This document shows positions 1 to 4,671 of a stretch of DNA of 5,491 nt, in pieces. The DNA lies in assembly GCA_030635405.1 (NCBI GenBank), contig DAOVZA010000173.1, positions 1-5,491 of the forward strand. Direction: 5' to 3'. Source of the stretch: Desulfocapsa sp. GTDB taxonomy: Bacteria; Desulfobacterota; Desulfobulbia; Desulfobulbales; Desulfocapsaceae. Positions within the stretch are counted from its first letter, which is position 1. Each line of letters starts with the position of its first letter. The translations under genes and the position numbers were made by a program. The notes beneath the pieces are model-generated. The model was not told where the DNA came from and did not search any database. It was given only the letters and a program-made list of their open reading frames with translations.

Positions 1-777
1 ACTGAAAGGTTTAAGGGATTCGCTTAAAATTTCAGCCAGATCGTCAAGTTTGAAGTCAGCTATGGAGACTTTACCCTGTATATCTATTTCAGGTTCAATA
101 ACCAGAGCATGGAGGTCAAAATTAATGGGGGCTCCGTTTAAAGTTCCCTTGAGAGTGAGATTACCGTTGCCATCATCGGGGTCAGTATTGACTTTTTCAA
201 TAAGTGCCTCTTCGATTATGAGCTCAACCTGAAGATCAGGTTGTTGATATTTCACTATTACATTTCGAATATGGATAGTATCAGCCCTAAAAATCCAGGC
301 GATTTCTTTTTCTATTTGCTCTGCAACTTCAGCTGCTGAAACGTCAGTCCCTGGTTTCTGCGCTGCTATACTGTACGATCCGATACGCATAGAGCCATCC
401 TGGGAGCTTTCAATATCAACCAAAATATCCGAGAGAGTAACCTGCTGTAGAAGACCTTCACGCCCAAATAGGTTCTTTAATCCCACGTTGAGGTAGATTG
501 TTGAGTTGGAAAAGACTGTTTTGCCGTCTTTTTCTACATTAACACCTTCAAGAGCAGCGGTACCTGTAAAGGGGTTGAATTGGACTTTCTCGATGATGGC
601 AGAATCTGCACCGTTTTCAATTATCCATTTCTGCAGATATGTTTTGGCTGCAAAAGGGATCGAAAACAGGGTAATAGCAATAAAAACGCCCAGTATTGTA
701 ATTATTTTGACGCTGCGTCTCTGCCAAAGATTACCTAACGTCGTTTGTTTAGTGGATTGGTTGTTTTCTATAGCCAT
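1..777 (-). CDS. DUF748/AsmA-like envelope protein, N-terminal part (runs off left edge)
   Basis: This reading frame is open from an ATG at 777 to the window edge, giving 259 residues with no stop; the C-terminus is missing. The N-terminus is cytoplasmic and basic (WQRRSVK near residues 18-24), followed by one membrane anchor at about 25-44. A beta-rich region then carries the phrase VQFNPFTGTAALEGVNV (65-81), which is the hallmark I associate with DUF748 proteins of the AsmA/TamB/YhdP-like superfamily. Known relatives are anchored in the inner membrane, extend through the periplasm, and are linked to outer-membrane assembly or phospholipid traffic; that role here is by family only. The start is supported by a GAGG Shine-Dalgarno at 785-788, seven bases upstream. 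A TAAAAT box lies at 797-802 but has no convincing -35 partner. The gene is about 210 bases downstream of the bestrophin-like gene, with a possible terminator between, so it is probably transcribed separately. The family call is fairly secure; the substrate is unknown. Confidence 0.85.
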   Translation of the reverse strand, partial: MAIENNQSTKQTTLGNLWQRRSVKIITILGVFIAITLFSIPFAAKTYLQKWIIENGADSAIIEKVQFNPFTGTAALEGVNVEKDGKTVFSNSTIYLNVGLKNLFGREGLLQQVTLSDILVDIESSQDGSMRIGSYSIAAQKPGTDVSAAEVAEQIEKEIAWIFRADTIHIRNVIVKYQQPDLQVELIIEEALIEKVNTDPDDGNGNLTLKGTLNGAPINFDLHALVIEPEIDIQGKVSIADFKLDDLAEILSESLKPFS

Positions 778-784
778 ACGTGGG

Positions 785-788
785 CCTC
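785..788 (-). promoter_or_regulatory. Ribosome binding site of the DUF748-like gene
   Basis: The minus strand reads GAGG seven bases before the ATG at 777. It is the only good Shine-Dalgarno match nearby and fixes the start codon. Confidence 0.6.
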
Positions 789-898
789 GTGGGGGTATTT
801 TATCTGAAGTGTTCTTTGGTATCGATGGTTTCAGGTTGTTAATTTACAAGTGAAAAGCACTATGAGATGAAGAATTCATAAACTATGATCGTAAACAT

Positions 899-924
899 AA
901 AAAAGCTAAAGGTATCAGTTAGCT
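899..924 (-). terminator. Possible rho-independent terminator after the bestrophin-like gene
   Basis: On the minus strand a perfect six-base stem AGCTAA/TTAGCT (924-919 with 909-904) encloses a nine-base loop and is followed directly by TTTTT (903-899). It lies 63 bases past the stop of the DUF4239 gene and before the DUF748-like gene. The stem is short, with only two G-C pairs, so termination would be weak. The position and the U-run are what favour the call. Confidence 0.45.
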
Positions 925-986
925 GCTTGTCAGTCTTTAATAACCTTTTTGGAGGTTATAATCATCGTTTCATTTTTTTTGGACTT

Positions 987-1763
987 TTATTCTGAAATGG
1001 ATTTTTGTAATTCGCTAAGTACATATCGATTGGTTTTGAAGTGTCCTTGGAAACCGCGATCAAGGTCTACAATCAGAAACAATACAATGGAAAATGAGAC
1101 AGTCAGTAATAAAAAAGCTATGGAGCGACGTTCTTTTGAGTGTCCGGCATGATAGCCCATGGTAAACATGGCAAGGATCGATAGCAAGTACAGGGATAAC
1201 CATATGGTAGGAGGTATTTTGCTGTGAAGAATGATATCTGCTCGTTTAGATGAGGCATCGAACATTATATTCAATGATTGGATAAAAAGTGATATGGCTA
1301 AGGAGTCTGGATTCTCCTGCATATATTGAGTTGCCTTTTGCCAGATAATCTTTTGTGTTTCATTCGATTGATCAAGTAATTTTAATACTGTTTCTTTGGA
1401 AGTTGCTTTTTTGGAATGGATATCGATGTATTCTTTTAACAGCGGTTGCAGTACTTCTGCTTGTGATTTGGTCAGTAAATCTATGCGTAAATAAGCGGTT
1501 CCCATGGTATTTGCGTCTTCCATAAGGTGCTGCTTTCTTGCTTCAAGGCGTGAAGATGCTGAACCAAACGTAAAGGCGAGCATAAATGCGAGTAGGCCTA
1601 GAATGGCGGAAACAACAGCCCCTATATGTGGGTTTGAATCCTTTTTTTCTTTACGATTTTGATATCTTCCACTCCGAAAACCACATTCCATGGCAAGAAA
1701 TGTCACTACTATCGTTGCAAATAGGACCCAGAAAAGATTACCTGTGTAAAAGAAATTGCTCAT
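987..1763 (-). CDS. Bestrophin-like (DUF4239) membrane protein
   Basis: This 258-residue protein has the layout of the DUF4239 'bestrophin-like domain' family. There are two N-terminal membrane segments (about 9-28 and 46-68), a long soluble helical middle (70-180), and two C-terminal membrane segments (about 185-204 and 212-233). Family signatures visible are the GLLAFMLAFTF segment (56-66), the R-x-E-A-R motif (72-76), EDANTMGTAYLR (82-93, matching the family's usual D/E-A-N-A-I-G-T-A-Y-L-R), and the closing DLDRGFQG (233-240). It should sit in the inner membrane. Similarity to bestrophins suggests a channel-like role, but no ion or partner has been firmly assigned to bacterial DUF4239 proteins, so function stays open. 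The length looks complete for the family. The start at 1763 has only a weak Shine-Dalgarno (GGA, eight bases upstream). It appears to be monocistronic, with its own strong promoter at 1838-1867. Confidence 0.88.
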   Translation of the reverse strand: MSNFFYTGNLFWVLFATIVVTFLAMECGFRSGRYQNRKEKKDSNPHIGAVVSAILGLLAFMLAFTFGSASSRLEARKQHLMEDANTMGTAYLRIDLLTKSQAEVLQPLLKEYIDIHSKKATSKETVLKLLDQSNETQKIIWQKATQYMQENPDSLAISLFIQSLNIMFDASSKRADIILHSKIPPTIWLSLYLLSILAMFTMGYHAGHSKERRSIAFLLLTVSFSIVLFLIVDLDRGFQGHFKTNRYVLSELQKSISE

Positions 1764-1837
1764 ATTTGGAATCCAGATGAAGATGAATTTTGAACACTAT
1801 TAAACGTAAACAGTTTTAAAAACCTCATATACGTCAC

Positions 1838-1867
1838 ATTTTACGGTTTATTGACAGGTCTTGTCAA
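1838..1867 (-). promoter_or_regulatory. Sigma70-type promoter for the bestrophin-like gene
   Basis: On the minus strand a perfect -35 box TTGACA (1867-1862) is separated by 18 bases from a -10 box TAAAAT (1843-1838, five of six matches). Transcription would start near 1831, giving a leader of about 67 bases to the ATG at 1763. It is one of the two best promoter matches in the window. Confidence 0.65.
1851..1867. promoter_or_regulatory. 17-bp inverted repeat overlapping the -35 box, possible operator
   Basis: TTGACA and its exact reverse complement TGTCAA are separated by five bases (GGTCT), making a 17-bp dyad. The right arm is the -35 box of the minus-strand promoter and the left arm lies in its spacer, so a dimeric regulator bound here would block RNA polymerase. 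Part of the symmetry comes from the -35 consensus itself, so chance is a real alternative. No regulator gene is seen in the window. Confidence 0.35.
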
Positions 1868-1927
1868 CAGACTCCTGAATTATATTGAATTGAATCAAGG
1901 AATGAAGGGTGTGGTCGAGGGGGGGGG

Positions 1928-1950
1928 AAGCTGAACGTTCAAAGCAGCTT
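1928..1950. repeat. Stem-loop 1 of the intergenic cluster
   Basis: AAGCTG (1928-1933) pairs exactly with CAGCTT (1945-1950) across an 11-base loop. The left arm abuts the G9 tract, and a GAACGTTC palindrome (1933-1940) overlaps it. It is not followed by a T-run on either strand, so it is not a standard terminator. Confidence 0.4.
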
Positions 1951-1968
1951 AAATTGACGAGATGCAGA

Positions 1969-1994
1969 CTGCGGTTATCCATTTGGAGCCGCAG
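1969..1994. repeat. Stem-loop 2 of the intergenic cluster
   Basis: CTGCGG (1969-1974) pairs exactly with CCGCAG (1989-1994). One G-T and one A-T pair extend the stem to eight, closing a 10-base loop. After one mismatch a further CAG/CTG (1965-1967 with 1996-1998) can also pair. It has the most G-C-rich stem of the four. Confidence 0.45.
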
Positions 1995-2034
1995 CCTGTT
2001 TCTAAACACAAGAGGTTGTAGGAAGATTGATTCA

Positions 2035-2070
2035 CCGACAGCCTTTCCATGGTAAGAAGTCTAGTGTCGG
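2035..2070. repeat. Stem-loop 3 of the intergenic cluster
   Basis: CCGACA (2035-2040) pairs exactly with TGTCGG (2065-2070). The 24-base interior contains a near-palindrome centred on CCATGG (2047-2052). The octamer GATTCACC occurs just left of the first arm (2029-2036) and again across the junction with stem-loop 4 (2070-2077). Confidence 0.4.
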
Positions 2071-2104
2071 ATTCACCTGGCAATCTGTAGGATACCAGGT
2101 GAGT
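2071..2104. repeat. Stem-loop 4, directly downstream of the lipoprotein gene
   Basis: ATTCACCTGG (2071-2080) pairs with CCAGGTGAGT (2095-2104), ten pairs including one G-T, across a 14-base loop. It begins 17 bases past the lipoprotein stop on the minus strand, where a terminator or mRNA 3'-end stabilising hairpin is expected. No U-run follows, so a rho-independent terminator is unlikely; protection of the 3' end or rho-dependent ending remain possible. Confidence 0.5.
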
Positions 2105-2120
2105 AATACTACATAGTAAT

Positions 2121-2585
2121 TTAACAATCTCCAAAAACCATGACACGATCTGCTTTGTATTTGTAACTTCTGTCTCCTTTTACACAGTGAATATCGCCCG
2201 ATGGATCTCTTTGGGTATTCCAGTAAATTATTCGTCCTTCATCTGTACCGTGATATGGAATGGTCACATCACCAACATAGCATCTGTCAAAATTCATAAC
2301 CTGTCCAGGACAAAGTACTAATGCTTTGCCGCCATCACTTGAGCCGGTGGCGGTATGGTGAAATCTGGATTCATAGCTGGTGGCTTCAGCTACGGGGCTC
2401 TCTTCTGTTGCTGGTTCGATAGTCGTTGGTTCCGTTTTAACTTCGCCAATCACTTCTTCTGCTATTGGGGCGGGATCGTCATCTCCAGATCCGCTTACAG
2501 AATCAACAAGATCATCCCATTCGTTACAACTGGTTAATAATAAAATGAGTGTAAGCGAAAGGAAAAGTTTGAAAATTTGTTTCAT
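2121..2585 (-). CDS. Small cysteine-containing lipoprotein of unknown function
   Basis: This 154-residue protein has a type II signal peptide: MKQIFK, a hydrophobic stretch at 7-18, and a lipobox LTSC ending at C20, the expected lipidated residue. Residue +2 is N, not D, so sorting to the outer membrane is more likely if the Lol rule of enterobacteria holds. Residues 21-70 form a low-complexity acidic linker rich in E, D, P and T, which should be a flexible tether. The compact C-terminal domain (about 72-154) holds four cysteines, C92, C102, C134 and the terminal C154, probably two periplasmic disulfides. It has aromatic phrases such as YWNTQRDPSGDIHC (121-134). I do not recognise the domain. 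The start is supported by GAGG at 2593-2596, seven bases upstream. The gene has its own promoter and a leader of about 110 bases. Its reality as a gene is secure; its function is not known. Confidence 0.85.
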   Translation of the reverse strand: MKQIFKLFLSLTLILLLTSCNEWDDLVDSVSGSGDDDPAPIAEEVIGEVKTEPTTIEPATEESPVAEATSYESRFHHTATGSSDGGKALVLCPGQVMNFDRCYVGDVTIPYHGTDEGRIIYWNTQRDPSGDIHCVKGDRSYKYKADRVMVFGDC

Positions 2586-2592
2586 TAATGAA

Positions 2593-2596
2593 CCTC
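2593..2596 (-). promoter_or_regulatory. Ribosome binding site of the lipoprotein gene
   Basis: The minus strand reads GAGG seven bases before the ATG at 2585, an ideal spacing that settles the start at the signal-peptide methionine. Confidence 0.6.
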
Positions 2597-2613
2597 AAAA
2601 AAGGGTTAGTTTT

Positions 2614-2635
2614 AAAAACTTGTTTTGTAACAAGT
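2614..2635 (-). terminator. Terminator-like hairpin in the lipoprotein leader
   Basis: On the minus strand a perfect seven-base stem ACTTGTT/AACAAGT (2635-2629 with 2624-2618) with a four-base loop is followed by TTTT (2617-2614). It has the form of a weak rho-independent terminator but lies inside the predicted leader, 33 bases before the lipoprotein start and about 210 bases past the previous gene's stop. It could be an attenuator, a leader stability element, or the distal terminator of the upstream gene if the leader promoter is not real. The stem is AT-rich. Confidence 0.35.
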
Positions 2636-2702
2636 GATGGACTTTGGGTGAAAAAAGCGATCTGTATATTTGATGCCTAACGTTTCCGCGAGTTTGATTT
2701 GT

Positions 2703-2732
2703 ATAATATGTGGAAAGTGAATTGATTGTCAA
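2703..2732 (-). promoter_or_regulatory. Sigma70-type promoter for the lipoprotein gene
   Basis: On the minus strand a perfect -35 box TTGACA (2732-2727) is followed after 18 bases by TATTAT (2708-2703, five of six matches). Transcription would begin near 2696, leaving a leader of about 110 bases that contains the hairpin at 2614-2635. The spacer length and box quality match the promoter of the DUF4239 gene. Confidence 0.65.
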
Positions 2733-2847
2733 GAAAAGTTGGAACGATTTTTATTTATTGCAGGAAATTGTTGTGAAAAAAGCGTTCCAAATTGTTTCGA
2801 CAGGTGGTTACATATATTGTTGGTTTGTTGTTAAAACTCTGTTGCTG

Positions 2848-3453
2848 TTAATCATGGACCATGAATTGTTGTGTCGCTATCTTGATACCATCAATATATA
2901 TATCAGCTGTCCAGGTGCCATGAACATCTCCTTTATATTCACAACCGGTCATCAGTTCTGTGATTGCGCCATTTTTGAGGAGTTTTAGCCAGAAATATGA
3001 TCGATATTTTTGATGACTTCTATCAAGTACGATATCATGCCTGGATGTGTTTACGAGTTTTCCGTCCGGGCCGTTCCAGAGGGCCGAAACATGGTAGTAA
3101 TCTTCAGCCTGCAATTCTTCAAATTCCATAACGAGGAATAGTTTGTCCGAGGAGGCAAAAGAGTATTGTTCGTGGAGGAATGCTTTATCACTGTACATTT
3201 TAATATGGATTACTGGAATATGATCAAGCTCCAGTCGTTGTCCAAGTAAAGTGCTATGAGGGGAAGACGGATAACTTTCTTCAAAAGGATTGTTGTTGAT
3301 ATCCAATGGATTAAGAGTGATTCCAGGTTTTGTAACAGGAGGTTCGACGGAATTATTTCTCTGAAAAATAGGAGAGAGAAGATAATATAAAAGGGAAAAA
3401 ACGGTAATCAGCAGTAGAAATACAGTTATCCGTTGTCTTGATGTCATTTGCAT
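2848..3453 (-). CDS. Membrane-anchored exported protein of unknown function
   Basis: This 201-residue protein has a short basic N-terminus (MQMTSRQR), one hydrophobic segment at about 9-28 (an anchor or uncleaved signal), and a Pro/Asn/Ser-rich linker to about residue 75. A soluble beta-rich domain follows at about 76-201 and should face the periplasm. Within it, HVSALWNGPDGKLV (121-134) and the C-terminal GTWTADIYIDGIKIATQQF (179-197) alternate hydrophobic and polar residues, as in an Ig-like beta-sandwich; the W-x-A-D-I-Y-I-D-G pattern recurs in various bacterial periplasmic proteins. I cannot name the family. There is a single cysteine, C171. The first ATG (3453) is used; M3 at 3447 is an alternative. 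No good Shine-Dalgarno precedes either, and a stop at 3487-3489 rules out a longer form. A TATAAT box upstream suggests its own promoter. It is probably a real gene because the frame is long and the protein is ordered and coherent. Confidence 0.8.
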   Translation of the reverse strand: MQMTSRQRITVFLLLITVFSLLYYLLSPIFQRNNSVEPPVTKPGITLNPLDINNNPFEESYPSSPHSTLLGQRLELDHIPVIHIKMYSDKAFLHEQYSFASSDKLFLVMEFEELQAEDYYHVSALWNGPDGKLVNTSRHDIVLDRSHQKYRSYFWLKLLKNGAITELMTGCEYKGDVHGTWTADIYIDGIKIATQQFMVHD

Positions 3454-3521
3454 TGCAGGTGAAGTGGTAAGTGATTGTCTTGAAAATTAACGGTCTAAAG
3501 AAAAAATACTTTGTATAAATC

Positions 3522-3527
3522 ATTATA
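3522..3527 (-). promoter_or_regulatory. -10 box for the 201-residue exported protein
   Basis: The minus strand reads a perfect TATAAT at 3527-3522. The best -35 at 18 bases is poor (CTGCCT, three of six). A start near 3515 would give a leader of about 62 bases. A perfect 10-bp palindrome ATAGCGCTAT (3525-3534) overlaps the box and could be an operator half or chance. Confidence 0.4.
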
Positions 3528-3569
3528 GCGCTATTAAAGCATGTCAGGCAGTTTTTGAACACTTATTTT

Positions 3570-3574
3570 GGAGG
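3570..3574 (+). promoter_or_regulatory. Strong Shine-Dalgarno before the 13-codon ORF
   Basis: The plus strand has GGAGG seven bases upstream of the ATG at 3582. It is the strongest Shine-Dalgarno match in the window and serves no annotated gene, which is why the short frame after it is listed. Confidence 0.4.
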
Positions 3575-3581
3575 AAATCTT

Positions 3582-3623
3582 ATGACACTACGTGGTAAAT
3601 CGCTTGGGGGGCTTTTTTCATAA
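3582..3623 (+). CDS. Candidate 13-residue small ORF, convergent with the transporter gene
   Basis: The frame encodes MTLRGKSLGGLFS and stop, overlapping the last codons of the EamA transporter gene by six bases on the opposite strand. Support is only the GGAGG at ideal spacing. A TATAAA at 3514-3519 could be a -10 box but lacks a -35. The peptide is basic at its start and has no recognisable motif. It could be a translated small protein, a leader-like peptide, or a chance match; the last is quite possible. Confidence 0.25.
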   Translation: MTLRGKSLGGLFS

Positions 3624-4538
3624 AATCTTTTTTCTGGCTCTGCGCTGATTAAATATAAGGAATAACTCATTTGCAGTAAGTGCCCCAAGAACCATGGCAC
3701 CGCCAGTGAGAGTGTTTGAAGAGAGGTGCTCTCCTGCCCATAGCCATGCCCATGTTACACCAAAGATAACTTCAAGTTGCCCTAGAAGCGATAGCTCAGG
3801 GGCTGAGAGTTCTTTAGTAAGGCGAACAACAAGGAGGCATGGGATCGCAAGCTGAAAGACCCCAAGAATTGAAAGCAATCCCAGATCGTGAACTGATGCT
3901 TGGAATGGCCAGGCAAGTGGCAGTGTTGCAAGAGCTGAAAGTGTTGCACCAATTAAGACCGCTGGCAACATATCCTGAGGGGCTTTTTTAGCTGATGTGG
4001 CCGTTTGAGGTTCTCTATTCAGGCTTACATGTTGTAAAATCGTGAAATTGATCGCAGCAGAAAGTGGTACACCAAGGGATATCAAAGAACCGATGATGGA
4101 AAATGTTGCATCTTCTCCATACAAAAACATCCAGATTATTCCAAGTGCAGCAATGGCAATAGCCAGCCATGTCGTTGTCGGGAGTTTATGCTGAAGAAAG
4201 ATGCGGGCAAAAAGAGCAGTAATCAAAGGGCCAAGTGCCATAACAATGAGAACATTTGCCACTGTAGTCAGAGTGAGGGCCACCATGAATGAGGTGTACA
4301 TAATGGCCCAGCATATTCCAGAAATCCAAATGATCCTGGGTGAGTGCAATATGTTTTTCCATAGACTGACACCACGTATCAAGGTTAATCCTATGGCAAG
4401 GGCGATGGCATTAAAGGTACTGCGCCAGAAGGTTACTTCAAAGCTTGGTGCTGAGTCCAGGTGTCGTGTTACAACACCGGCAATACTCCAGAGCAGAGTG
4501 ACTAAAATCATTAACGATACGGCTTGAGGACGTGACAT
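3618..4538 (-). CDS. EamA-family (DMT superfamily) transporter
   Basis: This 306-residue inner-membrane protein has ten predicted membrane segments in two EamA repeats, about residues 5-140 and 146-292, the usual length and fold for the drug/metabolite transporter superfamily. Family marks include SLMILVTLLWSIAGVVTRH in segment 1, FWRS (37-40) at the start of segment 2, ALGPLITALFARIFL (101-115) at the end of the first repeat, and LLGQLEVIFGVTWAWLWAGEHL (251-272) with the conserved G-E (269-270) in the second. In the first repeat the usual acidic residue after segment 4 is replaced (LQHKL, 115-119). The tail is basic (QRRARKK), consistent with a cytoplasmic C-terminus. Members export or import small metabolites such as amino acids; the substrate cannot be told from sequence. 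The ATG at 4538 gives a natural first segment but has no clear Shine-Dalgarno. It is divergent from rsgA with a 133-base gap, and I found no convincing promoter for it. Confidence 0.92.
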   Translation of the reverse strand: MSRPQAVSLMILVTLLWSIAGVVTRHLDSAPSFEVTFWRSTFNAIALAIGLTLIRGVSLWKNILHSPRIIWISGICWAIMYTSFMVALTLTTVANVLIVMALGPLITALFARIFLQHKLPTTTWLAIAIAALGIIWMFLYGEDATFSIIGSLISLGVPLSAAINFTILQHVSLNREPQTATSAKKAPQDMLPAVLIGATLSALATLPLAWPFQASVHDLGLLSILGVFQLAIPCLLVVRLTKELSAPELSLLGQLEVIFGVTWAWLWAGEHLSSNTLTGGAMVLGALTANELFLIFNQRRARKKIL

Positions 4539-4637
4539 AGTTATTCAAAAGGTGAAAGAGTGCAGGACAGATTGCTGCGATCCTATTAGATTAATGGATG
4601 GTTGTCATCATCAGAATGTAAATTACGGATAGGCATG

Positions 4638-4643
4638 TATAAA
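4638..4643 (+). promoter_or_regulatory. Possible -10 box for rsgA
   Basis: TATAAA lies 28 bases before the rsgA start and is preceded directly by TG. No -35 match is seen at 16 to 18 bases; the TTGTCA at 4602-4607 is too far away. A start here would give a leader of only about 20 bases beginning near the GGAAGG run. Confidence 0.25.
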
Positions 4644-4650
4644 TAAGGAA

Positions 4651-4671
4651 GGAAACATTGGTATTATTTCC
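4651..4671 (+). promoter_or_regulatory. Small hairpin between the SD-like run and the rsgA start
   Basis: GGAAA (4651-4655) can pair with TTTCC (4667-4671) immediately before the ATG at 4672. The only Shine-Dalgarno-like run, GGAAGG at 4647-4652, lies 19 bases from the ATG, too far for normal use, and overlaps the hairpin's left arm. The pairing is short and AT-rich, so it may mean nothing. Confidence 0.25.

Larger units (their letters stand above)
1764..2120. other. 357-base intergenic region with promoter, G9 tract and stem-loop cluster
   Basis: No credible gene lies between the DUF4239 and lipoprotein genes. The left part (1764-1870) holds the DUF4239 leader and promoter. The middle (1870-1927) is unremarkable until a run of nine G at 1919-1927. 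The right part (1928-2104) is richer in G and C than the other gaps and holds four consecutive inverted repeats. A minus-strand open frame of 65 codons passes through it (2146-1949), but it begins inside the end of the lipoprotein gene, has no ribosome binding site that I can see, and resembles no family I know. Confidence 0.6.

Noticed and set aside
506..853. Plus-strand open frame of 115 codons
   Set aside because: It lies almost wholly antisense to the DUF748-like gene, which has a coherent anchor, family motif and ribosome binding site; the plus-strand product shows no protein-like pattern.
940..959. Hairpin ATAACCT/AGGTTAT downstream of the DUF4239 gene as its terminator
   Set aside because: Neither strand has a T-run after the stem; the hairpin at 899-924 with TTTTT fits better.
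1919..1927. Run of nine G
   Set aside because: It is not in a coding frame, so phase variation of a protein is not supported; it could affect a transcript or be a sequencing length error, and nothing nearby decides.
1949..2146. Minus-strand open frame of 65 codons through the stem-loop cluster
   Set aside because: It begins inside the lipoprotein gene's 3' end, has no visible Shine-Dalgarno, matches no family I know, and the DNA is dominated by inverted repeats.
2702..2707. Perfect TATAAT on the plus strand
   Set aside because: No -35 match lies at 16 to 18 bases and no plus-strand gene follows; the overlapping minus-strand TTGACA-18-TATTAT explains the site.
2648..2784. Direct repeat GTGAAAAAAGCG at 2648-2659 and 2773-2784
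   Set aside because: Two copies of a 12-mer with a six-A core in AT-rich DNA, with no hairpin next to either T-run on the minus strand and no third copy seen; most likely chance.
2710..2988. Plus-strand open frame of 92 codons
   Set aside because: Its second half is antisense to the 201-residue protein and its first half covers an AT-rich gap with a minus-strand promoter; no SD or recognisable domain.
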